Of a stretch of 64,000 bases of DNA, positions 8,655 through 18,162 are shown piece by piece (within the stretch, counting starts at the first letter, position 1; each line of letters begins with the position of its first letter). Under the pieces are notes generated by a model that had not been told where the DNA came from, searched no databases, and saw only the letters and a list, made by a program, of their open reading frames with translations. Origin of the DNA: Tetracentron sinense (lineage: Eukaryota; Streptophyta; Magnoliopsida; Trochodendrales; Trochodendraceae); contig CM026557.1 in assembly GCA_015143295.1 (NCBI GenBank), positions 25,639,760-25,703,759 of the forward strand, read 5' to 3'. Made by a program: the position numbers and the translations under genes.

Positions 8655-11068
8655 GAATCCCTTCAGGTCTTCCTTTCTCACCCAAACGGTTTTAAAAGTT
8701 TGATTGACCCTTTGGTGGTCTAACCGTTTCAGTTGAGGTAGGTATCACCTTTTGCCTCTTCCTTCTATTCCTCCTTTTCCAGGATTGAGTCCTAGAATTA
8801 TGGCGGGTATTATGGTTCTCCCTGTTACCTCCTCTATATCTAGCATGAGGAGTGTCATGACCATGCCATTGTCTAGAGTTGTGAGCAATCTTTATCACAT
8901 CTTCACACAAACTCCTAGACTTCCCACTAGGACTTCAACTCTCCTTTGAAGATTCCCATTAAAGTTGTGTTGGTTCCTTGAACCATGATTTGACATTCTT
9001 CGAAGTTTAGGACATCGAGGCTTAATATGACCCTTCACTCCACATTTATTTCATGTAATAATAAATTTCTAAGTAGAAGGGTCTTTCCCTTTAGCAGGAG
9101 GGCACCTTTTAGCACCAGGCTCAGTGTTCGATGTGGATGGAGTTCCCTTCACATCTCCACACCTCTGGTTTTGCTCAAGTTCAGCTAACTTGATTTCAAG
9201 ACTTGTCTTTTCATCAAGACAAACATGTAAATCAGTTTCAATTAGCTGAGTCTTGGCAAGGAGGGTAGCCTTCTCTTCCTCAAGCTGTGACACAAGAGCT
9301 CTCAACCCTGAAGCCACTTGGTCTAAGGCATCTTTTCCTATTTCATTAGATTTGATCTTTTTGGACATGGAAAACTGAACATTTTTCAGCTTTAAGCATT
9401 CCTGAAAAAGTTCATCATAGGCTGCCTCAAGGTCTCCCTCAGTATTAGAGTCATTCTGACTTTCATCATCCTCTTCATCATCACTACAGTGTTGGTTAGG
9501 GCTGTCAACGGATCGGATTCGGACCGGATCTGCCTAGATCTGAATCCGATCCGATTAAGAATCCAACTGATCCGAATCCAATCCGAGATCCGTCGGATCA
9601 TGAAGTAACTGATCCGAATTCGATCAGATTATATATTGTCTGATCCGATCCAATCCGAGTAAGGTTATTTAAAAAAAAAAAAATCTATTTTAATAATATA
9701 AAATCTAATAATGCCTTAATTAATACTAATTAATGTTAATTATTTTTAAAATTAATATTTTATACATAGAAAATCTAAGTAATATATTTAAAATAATTAA
9801 AAATTATTATTATTATCGGATCAGATTTTAATCGGATCGGATCACCCTATATCCAGATCCGATCCGATTATAATCGGATTCCACCGATCCGATCCGAATC
9901 CGATCTGGCGGATCACATATAGGGTCCAAAGTCCGGCTAATCGGATCGGATCCGGATCATGATCCGATCCATTGACAGCCCTAGTGTTGGTTACTCACAA
10001 CCTTTGAAAAAGATTCCTCAATCCCAGATAAGGATGCAGTGAAGGCCACATAACCCCTAGTCTCCTCACAAGAAGAACTATCTGATTCCTCAGATTCAGA
10101 TTCACTGTCATCTCGTGCCTTGCCCTTAAATCTTTTCTTATTATAGCACTCAGTGGCAATATGGCCTTAGCCTTGGCATTCATAGCATTGAACACATTGA
10201 GATTTCTTGTCCACACTTTTAAGATGTTTCTTGTTTCAAAGTGCTTGGACTTAGGCTTCTCATAAGATTTTTGTCCTTTCGGATTAAATCTCTTATTAAG
10301 TTTAAAATTTTTTCTGAATTTCTTAGCATATAAAGCCAACTCTTCTTCTTCATCCTTAGAGTCACTATCTGAATCATCTATGGATCCCTTGATGGATTTC
10401 AAGGCAATAGATTTTGGTTTCTTAGATGGGTTCAGATGTAACTCATAGGTTTGGAGAGAACCAACCAACTCTTTAAGTTTGAGAGCATCAACATTTTTGC
10501 TCTCCTCGATGGCGGTAACCTTCGATCGAAATCTCTCAGGTAAAGATCTCAAGATTTTCCTAACAATTTTGGACTCTAGAATTCTTTCCACTATATTGAA
10601 ACTAAAATTGGCAATGTCACTCAGATTAGCATAAAAACTATCAAAAGTTTCATTATCATCCATCATCAACTTTTTAAACTTAGAGGTCAGCAATTGAAGT
10701 TTGGAGATCTTGACAGTTGTAGTCCCTTCATGAGTAATTTGAAGAATATCCCATGCCTCATTCAAAGCGTCACATTTAGAAATACGTCGAAATTCTTCGA
10801 GTGTGACAGCGGTGAAGATTGCATTTAGACCCTTATTATTCCATCTATAACTTTCAAGTTCTCCATTGGTCCATTCCGAAGAAGGTTTAGGGATGGTCTG
10901 ATCATCTATGGTCTTTGTTGCATGGGTCCAACCTTGTTCAATGGAGAACCATACTCTCTCGTCGAATGATTTTAGAAACACTCTCATTCGAGCTTTCCAA
11001 TAGGCATAATTATTCCCATCAAATAATGAGGGACAAGAGATGGATCCTCCCTCTCTTTGGAGATTCAT
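8655..11068 (-). pseudogene. Copia gag with coiled coil and zinc knuckle
   Basis: Gag begins near 11068 (minus), with [20 protein letters not shown] and later [20 protein letters not shown], matching the gag start at 58723. It continues through a basic region and a coiled-coil segment (9368-9069, LVSQLEEEKATLLAKTQLIE) to a CX2C-type zinc knuckle near 9040 (CGVKGHIKPRCPK) and ends near TVWVRKEDLKGF at about 8655. In this family Gag forms the cytoplasmic particle and binds the RNA through the knuckle. A MITE (9497-9983) separates two parts of it. Confidence 0.8.
9497..9983. mobile_element. hAT-type MITE, copy 1 (487 bp, 8-bp TSD)
   Basis: The terminal inverted repeats start TAGGGCTGTCAACGGATCGG at the left and TAGGGCTGTCAATGGATCGG at the right (minus strand). 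They are flanked by the perfect 8-bp duplication GTGTTGGT (9489-9496 and 9984-9991). An 8-bp duplication is the mark of hAT transposases. There is no coding capacity. The arms are dense in GATCCGATCCGAATCCGATC variants around an AT-rich centre, so the whole element can fold on itself. It lies in the gag of the minus-strand Copia remnant. Confidence 0.93.
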
Positions 11069-11118
11069 ATTCACCGAAAAAAAATAAGACAAGATCACAC
11101 TAAAAAGTTAGTGAACCA

Positions 11119-11131
11119 GCTCTGATACCAA
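11119..11131 (-). other. Primer-binding site (initiator tRNA-Met type)
   Basis: On the minus strand TTGGTATCAGAGC follows the LTR end TTTTTCA after one base. It is complementary to the 3' end of plant initiator methionine tRNA, the usual primer of plant Copia and Gypsy elements. Confidence 0.88.
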
Positions 11132-11132
11132 T

Positions 11133-12606
11133 TGAAAAATAAAAATTCGGTGAATCCCAAATCAAGGTTTGAGTTGAGAACTCACAAAGTCAAATGGATG
11201 GTTCGGTTTCCCTAAAAGTCTATCTACCCTTTAGTGATTTTAACAATTAAGTAAGAGATGATAAAATTTAAGTGCGAAATAAGGAAAACCAAGCAAACCA
11301 CAACACAAGGATTTTTAAGTGGAAACCCATCCGGAAAAAATCACGGGACCTAGTCCAGCAATGAGAATCCACTAAGACAAAGTAAACAAGAACTTACAAG
11401 ACTCGAACTTGACTCCTTCGGACTCGACACCACGATCCTTTAGTTCTTAGTCCTCCACACCTTGAAAAGTCACCACGTACTCTCAAGTCCCGTGATCAAC
11501 CGCAGCCACTCGTAATTGTCTTTGTGTCTCTAAAACAGTCCACGATCTTCCGATCGATCTCCGTCAATGACGGCTTCGGATTCCACCGACCAAATCACTC
11601 TACCACGATCCTTCTCGGATTGATCTCCTTTGCAAAGGCTCTGGAATACTCTGGCCAAGGTTTTCTATCTAGAACGGGTCGATGGTTTGATAGAAATCAA
11701 TGCCTAGATGGATTCCTTCAATGCACAAGTCCAAACAAGCAAAATTGGAGATTTAGACTTGCAAACTCTAAGTTGAAGGAAGCTAACCAAGGGGAGGAGA
11801 AAAATAATATTCCAGAGCTTTTATGAATTCTAGAAGGAGTTAAAAACCCTCTCTATACTCTCCTGAAGTTGTACCCCACGAGCTAGGTGGGTTCCCAATA
11901 TATAGAGGATCAAAAACCATGTTTTGGAAGTTGCTAAAGTTGATTAAAAACCCAAAATAGGCAAAATATCGACTAAGGAAAGATTTTTAGAAAAACTCCA
12001 TATCAGGGTCGACCCTGGGGGATAGTTGGGTCGACCAAAGTGTACATTTTAGTCGACTGAACCATCCTCCAGGGTCGACCCTCACTTTTCCAACCTTCTG
12101 TTAAAAAACCCCATACAAAATCCCTTATACCCAGGGTCGACCCTTAATGGTCAGGGTCGACCCTGAGGTGAAAATCTGACATTAAAACTTCATTTTTGGG
12201 TCTTACACCCTGCATAAAAGTTGTAGCTCTTTTCGACATGGTCATTTTGACATATTATGGAGCAAAATCCGAGCTATGGTTTAGGAGATATGCTCAAAAC
12301 AAGCAACCTTGGGTTTTTGAAAAATTTCAGAATTTTTAAGTTGTTTTGCACTATTTATCTCATCACTTAGGGCCCGTATGATTAGTCTAGGTTACTCACC
12401 CCCTAAGGTATGATATTGGGATTATTCTAGGTCAATTCCCACCTATGGTACTATGGTATCTAGGTCACTTACCATCCTATGAAGGAAATGATCAACCGAG
12501 ACTTCAACGGGTGTTCTTCGATCTTTAACTTCACTTGTCGTGGATGCTTGAAGGCAATGACACAAGATACACACCTAGACACCTAGACTCACTTGTTTTG
12601 ATACCA
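11133..12606 (-). repeat. SIRE-like Copia 5' LTR, 1474 bp
   Basis: On the minus strand it starts TGGTATCAAAACAAGTGAG and ends TTTATTTTTCA next to the primer-binding site. A TATA-like CTCTATATATTGGG is at 11910-11897. Upstream of it is the palindrome array at 12168-12005. The outer boundary is inferred from TG...CA; the neighbour is MULE sequence, and the matching duplication on the other side is not in view. Confidence 0.7.
12005..12168. promoter_or_regulatory. Array of AGGGTCGACCCT palindromes in Copia LTR U3
   Basis: Four copies of the perfect palindrome AGGGTCGACCCT plus two weaker GTCGAC sites lie within 170 bases, about 100 bases upstream of the TATA box of this minus-strand LTR. Between them is the spacer TTTTGTATGGGG (12120-12109, minus), also present in the palindrome arrays of other LTRs here. 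A regulatory role is inferred from position only. Confidence 0.55.
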
Positions 12607-12610
12607 GAAT

Positions 12611-14449
12611 ATGCCAATAAAAAAACATGGACTTTACAATAAGGATACAACAAATAATCCTATTGAGAAGACACAGTATGAGGATATGCCGATGCACAAT
12701 GAAGGCTCGGATGTTGAATGTATGTTGCAAGATGAGACAGTAGTCAAACTTGGTCAATATTTTAAAGACAAGAAGTTACTACAGAGGTGTATTCATAAGT
12801 GTACGATGCGCAAGAACTTTCAATTCAAGGTAATACGTTCGGATACACAATAATACACATTGAAGTGTCATGCTCAAAATTGCAAATGGCGACTACATGC
12901 ATCAAGAGTTAATGGTTCTGGCCAATTCAAGATAAAGAGCTACACTGCGATACACCCGTGTCAGGCACCGATTGAGGAAGATAATGTGCAAGCAAGAAGC
13001 TGGGTGTTGAGTGAGTATGTTCTATCATATATTGAGGGGCATGATGTGTATAAGCCAAAGCAGATTGTAAATGATATATGTCGCGAGTTCGGGGTCAAAC
13101 CCAGTTACAAGAAAGCGTGGAAATCTCAAGAAATTGCAATACAGAAACTTCGAGGATCATTCGACACATCATATACGGATCTCCCTGCTTATTTCCACGA
13201 GCTTGAGAAGCGTAACCCGGGTACAGTAACTGTAGTGCATTCAGATCCAGTGACTGAGATGTTTAGTTCTGCTTTTTGGGCTATCGGTGTGGTACTTACT
13301 ACTTTTTGAACTTGTTGCCGAAAAGTGTTAACCCTCGACACCACACATTTGAAAGAAAAGCATAAGGTGATATTCTTTGTCGCAGTGGCTCTTGATGGGA
13401 ACAATAACCTCATACCTGTCGCATTTGGACTGGATGAGAAGGAAAGCCATGAGGTATGTGAATGGTTTTTAATTTATCTCAAACAAGCACTGGGGCCACT
13501 GGAGGATTTAGTGATTATCTCGGATAGACACCCATCATTGTTAAGCAAAGTTCCTCAAGTATTCCCTAATGCATTTCATGCCTACTGTGCGTATCACATT
13601 TCAATAAACATGCATAAGCTTTGTAAGGATGAGAGTGTCAGACCTTTCTTTTGGCTAGCAGCAAAGACTTTTAGACGGTCTAAGTTTTGCGAGATCATGA
13701 CCATTATTTCTCAGACGAATCAACAAGCACATGAATTTTTAAATGAGATTTTGAGGCAAAAATAGGCAAATGCTTACTTTCCGCTCAAGAGATATGAGAT
13801 TGTGACGTCTAATATAGCGGAGAGTGTTAATAGCTTATTCAAAGAGGCAAGGGAATACCCGGTTACAACATTAGTAGAAGCCACACGTGATATAACTCAA
13901 AAGTTTTATTTTACTCGACGAAAGGAATGGTTAGAGTGGCCCTCAAGGTTGACTAAAAATGTCGAAGATAAAATGGAGAAGGATTTTCACAAAGGATAAG
14001 GTAGACGTGTTGACGGTATCAATGATCATGAATTCCGAGTCCATGGAGAAGAACATAGGGAGTTGGTCAATCTACTTTAGAGGTCGTGTATTTGTGGTAA
14101 ATTCAACGTGACGGGGTGGCCGTGCGAGCATGCTCTTGCTGCATGTTCAAAATATCACATTGGTAAATATGAATATGTTGATCGATATTACACAATGGAA
14201 TGTGCACGAATGGCTTATGAGGGGTCGATTTACCTGGTACCGGGCAAATGCGATTGAGAGACACAGGACGCACTGCTTCTGGTATGTGAGAAGATGAAGC
14301 CACCAAGTTACGATTGGAGTGGTGGAAGACCTAAGAAGAAGAGACTTCTTTCACGAGGAGAAGAACGTCGAACTGTGAAATGTGGTAGATGTAAACAAAC
14401 AGGGCACAATAGACAGAGTTGTACTCGACCAATTGGGCAACAAGAGTAG
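12611..14449 (+). pseudogene. mudrA-like: MuDR-type MULE transposase, decayed by stops only
   Basis: All parts lie in one frame of 613 codons. In order: the N-terminal Mutator DNA-binding-type region (VKLGQYFKDKKLLQRCIHKC near 12744, CHAQNCKWRLHASR near 12866), the DDE core with LDTTHLKEKHK (13328) and VIISDRHPSLLSK (13513), CAYHISINMHK (13586), SNIAESVNSLF (13805), a SWIM zinc finger CICGKFNVTGWPCEHALAAC (14088), and a C-terminal zinc knuckle CGRCKQTGHNRQSC (14382). Six in-frame stops (12851, 13307, 13763, 13997, 14078, 14255) but no frameshift interrupt it, a pattern that suggests point decay. The N-terminus is probably shortened by the neighbouring Copia LTR. The protein would bind the element ends and cut them in the nucleus. 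Confidence 0.92.
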
Positions 14450-14655
14450 AGTAATTGTAAATTTGGACAAAGAAGTTGTAATTTTGGACAAAAAAGATAT
14501 AATTTTGAAAGAAAAAGTTATCATTTTGTACAAAAAAGTTGTACATTTGGACAAAAAAGATGTAACTTTGAAAGAAAAAGTTATAATTTTGGAAGAAAAA
14601 GTCATCATTTTCGGGAAAAAATTGAAATTTTGGACAAAAAATTATGTATCGACTC
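14450..14655 (+). repeat. AT-rich degenerate repeat behind the transposase
   Basis: Variants of AATTTTGGACAAAAAAG, TTTTGAAAGAAAAAGTTAT and CATTTTGTACAAAAAAGTTG are repeated about nine times. The open frames here come from repeat composition and do not look like genes. Confidence 0.75.
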
Positions 14656-14659
14656 TGTC

Positions 14660-15260
14660 ATTTTGAGAGTATCGACCTAGTGCAATGAATGTAGTGACCT
14701 GCATCGACCGCATAAGTTAGCCATTGCCAGTTGGAACCTGTATCGACCTTGTTCCCTAAAGTGTATCGACCTAGTGCAATGAATGTAGCGACCTGCATTG
14801 ATCGCATAAGTTAGCCACTGCCAGTTGGAACCTGTATCGATCCTGTTCCCTAATGTGTATCGACCTAGTGCAATGAATGTAGCGACCTGCATCGACCACA
14901 TAAGTTAGCCACTGCTAGTTGGAACCTGTATTGACCCTATTCCCTAAAGTGTATCGACCCTGCATAATTTGCATCGACCGCATAAGTTAGCCACTGCCAG
15001 TTGGAACCTGTATCGACCCTGTTCCCTAAAGTGTATCGACCCTGCATAATTTGCATCGACCGCATAAGTTAGCCATTGCTAGTTGGAACCTGTATCGACC
15101 CTGTTCCCTAAAGTGTATCGACCCTGCATAATTTGCATCGACCTGCATCGACTGCATAAGTTAGCCACTGCCAGTTGGAACCTGTATCGACCCTGTTCCC
15201 TAAAGTGTATTGACCCTGTATAAAAGTGTATCGACCTTATGTAATTGTGTATCGACCCTG
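14660..15260 (+). repeat. Minisatellite of 80-95-bp units with GTATCGACC motif
   Basis: Six to seven units share GCATCGACCGCATAAGTTAG, CCACTGCCAGTTGGAACCTG and TATCGACCCTGTTCCCTAA. The first three units are about 95 bp and contain GACCTAGTGCAATGAATGTA; later ones are about 82 bp with GCATAATTTGCATC instead. The two unit types are arranged in blocks, as expected from stepwise duplication. The array lies between the converging transposase and DUF1985/Ulp1 genes. Confidence 0.9.
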
Positions 15261-15548
15261 AATTTCTTTACAGGTTGCGCAACCATGTGACTTATGTGTG
15301 TCAACCTGTTTTCAGCCTGTTTTGAACACATCATAAATACAGAAAATTATATCAACATGTGAACTCCATGGAACCTCAACAATTTCATAGTTAAAAATTC
15401 AATAGAACATAACATTTCAACAGTTTTTACATGACACTTTATACAAAGAATCTCAACAGTTCACATTACACAAAAAGGAACATGTCCACTCCTTCACAAC
15501 ATAAATTCACCTGGACAACATACATACAAGCTCCCTCCCTCCTTCTCC
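15261..15548. other. Spacer, nothing recognised
   Basis: This AT-rich spacer lies between the minisatellite and the end of the Ulp1-like gene. It would be the 3' untranslated side of that minus-strand gene. I see no reading frame or repeat worth naming. Confidence 0.6.
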
Positions 15549-15715
15549 TACATAGAAGCCTTACCCTTCATAAGATCATAAGCAGTACAATACCGACACA
15601 TTGGAATATCCCTCTGATGGAATGTAGGATGTAAATCAGCACATAGGAAGTCGATGTATTTCACAACAAATATCCTTCAGTCATGAGCATTTTCTTGCAT
15701 AGGAATAGTGTCAGG
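15549..15715 (-). pseudogene. C-terminal tail of Ulp1-like C48 peptidase
   Basis: Read on minus, IPMQENAHD is followed by IFVVKYIDFLCADLHPTFHQ and then RDIPMCRYCTAYDLMKGKAS before a stop at 15551-15549. In C48 peptidases (SUMO proteases) the corresponding stretch reads DCG followed by a hydrophobic strand and KY(I/M)D. Here the codon for the catalytic cysteine is TGA and the next codes arginine, so the peptidase is dead. The rest of the domain, including the expected His and Asp, is deleted. A 26-base direct repeat containing ATGACTGAAGGATATTTG (15665-15690 and 15722-15747) brackets the deletion scar. Confidence 0.75.
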
Positions 15716-15747
15716 ATCCATCAAATATCCTTCAGTCATGAGCATTT

Positions 15748-17049
15748 TCTAACCTCCATATGGAGAGTGTTTACCGTCGCCTGAAGGCGGTCTTCGCTCA
15801 CACGAATAGCCTCATCAATGTGAAGCTTTAGCTGGTCCAAAAGGCTAGTATCAAAAGTACTATCCCTTCGTGCCTTTTTCCTCTTCCTGGTAAGAGGGGA
15901 AGCTATTACATCTACCTCTTCCTCTGCTTCCTCTTCCTCCTCGTCCTCGTCCTCTTCCTCATCCTCCTCCTCATCACTATTTTTCTTCTCCTTGTCTTTT
16001 TTCTCCTCCCCCTTCTCTTTAGGAAGAAAGACCCGCTCTTTGTAGACTGGCGAGTCCAACCCTCCAAGTTGGGTGAGTACATCAGCTACTGCCGGCTCTT
16101 CCATCTCCCTTTGAGTGGGCACGAGGGGTGGTAGAACCTCAATCTACAAGAATAAGTAAAAAACTTGGTTATATCAGTAATGTAAGAAACACTAATATTT
16201 AATGTAGTAACTAATGAAATAAACACTTACATCATCTGAAGTCATTAATACCCTTCGGGCATCCTCATATTTGATGTAGGTCATGATCTTCCAGTGTAGG
16301 AACCGAGGAAATGTATCGGGCCTCACTGGGATGGGATCCGAAGGGGACTTGATACCCTGCCCCCATCTCGCGAATGCGGGAATACGTTCCAGTACCCAAA
16401 ACTGCTACAATAAAGTAATTAAGTCATAAACTATAAAAAAAAAATTAAGTATAAAAACTATAATGATAAACTATAATTTTATTACCTGGAATGCAAAGGA
16501 GCAGCTGTAAATGTTGTATCTGTAGTTGCCAATGGAGAGTGCAGACTCACAAGATGCCTTCAACTTTTTGTATCCAAATACTCCCCATGGATAACTATTG
16601 AAGGCTGGAAGGTCTTCTACTAAAGCCCACCATCTCTCATCTGCACAGTCGGTGGAGACCTTTGCATCCAAAAAACTCTCAACAAAAAGTACCAAGCCTA
16701 GCTGCACGGCTTCCATATTATACTTCTCCCCAAGGCCTTCAATCTTCTTCAACAAATCTTTCTTATTGATTTCCCTGGGTTTTCTTTTGGGGAACATCCT
16801 TTTCCTAAGTTTCTGCTCCCCCACTTCAATATCACGGGGGGTAGCAGGAGTGGATCTAAGGCCCATGGCTAGGGCAAAATCCAACTCTCTAAATTTCATC
16901 AAGACTCCCCCAATCTCGAACTCCATATCTCCTACATGGTGTTGGAGAAATAAGTGAGCCACCATACCACAAAAAGTGAGTGTCTGTTGCTTCGTCAGAA
17001 CCCCAAAAACTTGCTCCTTCCATAAAGTCATTCTATTTGGCACATTCAT
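15748..17049 (-). pseudogene. DUF1985-type MULE-carried gene with three exons
   Basis: Exon 1 (17049 to about 16487) encodes the DUF1985 region: LWKEQVFGVLTKQQTLTFCG, FRELDFALAMGLR, ALVEDLPAFNSYPWGVFGYK and YNIYSCSFAFQ, then a GTAATA donor. Exon 2 (about 16408-16231) reads QFWVLERIPAFARWGQG to ARRVLMTSDD with donor GTAAGT. Exon 3 (from about 16142) starts IEVLPPLVPTQREMEEPAV and contains a run of about 30 acidic residues, a basic KRKKARR stretch and a helical tail. Both splice junctions are phase 0 with proper AG acceptors. The upstream start is uncertain because LTR A begins at 17053. After exon 3 the gene is joined by deletion to the Ulp1 tail. DUF1985 with Ulp1 is typical of transposon-carried plant genes. 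Confidence 0.8.
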
Positions 17050-17052
17050 TGC

Positions 17053-17678
17053 TTTTGTGTGATTGTTATTGCTATTATTAGCTAGTAGCTTGTACTCGCT
17101 GAGTATTCTATACTCAGTCGTAGGGCTGTCAACGGATCGGATTCGGACCGGATCTGCCTAGATCCGAATCCGATCCGATTAAGAATCCAACTGATCCGAA
17201 TCCGATCCGAGATCTGTTGGATCATGAAGTAACCGATCCGAATCTGATCCGATTATATATTGTCCGATCCGAATCCGATCCGATCCGATCCGAGTAAGGT
17301 TATTTTTTTTAAAAAAAACCTATTTTAATAATATAAAATCTAATAACACCTTAATTAATACTAATTAATGTTAATTTTTTTAAAAATTAATATTTTATAC
17401 ATAGAAAATCTAAATAATATATTTAAAATAATTAAAAATTATTATTATTATCGGATCGGATTTTAATCAGATCGGATCACCCTATATCCAGATCCGATCC
17501 GATCCGATTATAATCGGATTCCACCAATCCGATCCAAATCCGATCCGACGGATCACATATAGGGTCCAAAGTCCGGCTAATCGGATCGGATTCGGATCGG
17601 ATCCGGATCATGCTCCGGTCCATTGACAGGCCTACTCAGTCGTACTTTTATGTCGGCAGGTACCGAGGAAGCCCTCAA
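17053..17678 (+). repeat. Gypsy LTR A, left piece
   Basis: TTAGCTAGTAGCTTGTACTC, the hairpin (17099-17117) and ATGTCGGCAGGTACCGAGG mark the distal part of an H-type Gypsy LTR. The piece holds a MITE (17121-17634) and is cut at 17678 by insertion of LTR B. It resumes at 26380. Together, the two pieces cover only the last third of an LTR; the rest was lost at the junction with the MULE. Confidence 0.85.
17121..17634. mobile_element. hAT-type MITE, copy 2 (514 bp, 8-bp TSD)
   Basis: It has the same ends as copy 1 (TAGGGCTGTCAACGGATCGG; the right end reads TAGGCCTGTCAATGGACC on minus). It is flanked by the perfect 8-bp duplication CTCAGTCG (17113-17120 and 17635-17642). The two copies look over 90% identical by eye, the main differences being extra GATCC units. 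Insertion was into LTR A, exactly within the descending arm of its conserved hairpin region. Confidence 0.93.
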
Positions 17679-17908
17679 TGTAGCACCCCAGACTTTTCCG
17701 TACTTAATAAATAGCACTCTTGTAACCAATTAGCCTTTTACGTAGTCTAATTAATAAACAAGGGAGAAATTAGAAATTCTAAAATGTCAGAAATGTTCAT
17801 TTTCAAAAGACGAATCCAATGCAAGTTGAGTTGTCAAAATCCGATGAACGAGTCAAAAGTTATCGCTGAAATACAAAAACGAGAAATCTTGAAAATTTCT
17901 GCAGGAGT

Positions 17909-18097
17909 TACGATCGATTGTACAGACCCTACGAACGATCGTAGGTGAGATACGATTGATTGTAGAAATTACGATCGATCGTAGAATCCCAAGAAATTGT
18001 ACAAATTCTCTGTAACGGTTACGATCGATAGTAGAAACTTACGACCGATCGTAGAAGAATTTACGATCGATCATAGATAACCTACGACCGATCGGGT
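17909..18097. promoter_or_regulatory. Array of TACGATCGATCGTA-type palindromes in LTR B
   Basis: About eight variants of TACGATCGATCGTA (for example TACGACCGATCGTA and TACGATCGATCATA) lie in 190 bases, ending about 55 bases upstream of the TATA box at 18151. Inference from position: part of the LTR promoter. Confidence 0.55.
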
Positions 18098-18150
18098 AGG
18101 TCACGAACCCAGAATTTTATTACGGGATTTTTAGGGTTTCTACCCTTGGC

Positions 18151-18162
18151 CTATAAATAGGG
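18151..18162 (+). promoter_or_regulatory. TATA box of LTR B
   Basis: CTATAAATAGGG lies downstream of the palindrome array and is followed by a purine-rich leader. The same motif occurs in LTR C (about 19897-19908) and LTR G (about 31026-31037). Confidence 0.7.

Larger units (their letters stand above)
8655..12606 (-). mobile_element. SIRE-like Ty1/Copia remnant: 5' LTR and gag
   Basis: Read on the minus strand: a 1.47-kb LTR (12606-11133), a primer-binding site, gag from about 11068 and the gag C-terminal coiled coil and zinc knuckle to about 8655. The pol genes are not present and the 3' LTR is not seen. Gag closely resembles that of the element at 58.7 kb. A MITE sits in the gag region. 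The fossil has several breaks and is certainly not able to move by itself. Confidence 0.82.
12607..17052. mobile_element. Kaonashi-like MULE (Mutator superfamily) with DUF1985/Ulp1 gene
   Basis: A MuDR-type transposase on plus (12611-14449) is followed by low-complexity and minisatellite DNA (14450-15260) and a divergent gene on minus with DUF1985 and the tail of a C48 (Ulp1-type) peptidase (17049-15549). MULEs that carry such a SUMO-protease-like gene are known in plants as Kaonashi elements. Both ends are cut: the left by the Copia LTR at 12606, the right by Gypsy LTR A at about 17053. I therefore see no terminal inverted repeats. The element is dead in both genes. Confidence 0.8.

Noticed and set aside
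11524-11826. 100-codon frame in the Copia LTR
   Set aside because: It lies in the leader region of a minus-strand LTR on the opposite strand, with no similarity seen.
12590-12606. Second primer-binding site (TGGTATCA on minus)
   Set aside because: Only eight bases match, then the sequence diverges (AAACAAG). It is better read as the outer TG end of the Copia LTR.
14382-14666. 94-codon Lys/Asp-rich frame behind the transposase
   Set aside because: It is a product of the GGACAAAAAAG repeat and overlaps the transposase zinc knuckle in another frame.
15736-16122. Separate acidic nuclear protein gene (Glu/Asp run)
   Set aside because: Splice sites in phase 0 link it to the DUF1985 exons upstream; it is exon 3 of the same MULE-borne gene.
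16598-16957. 119-codon plus-strand frame
   Set aside because: It is antisense to DUF1985 exon 1, which has spliced neighbours and a recognisable domain.
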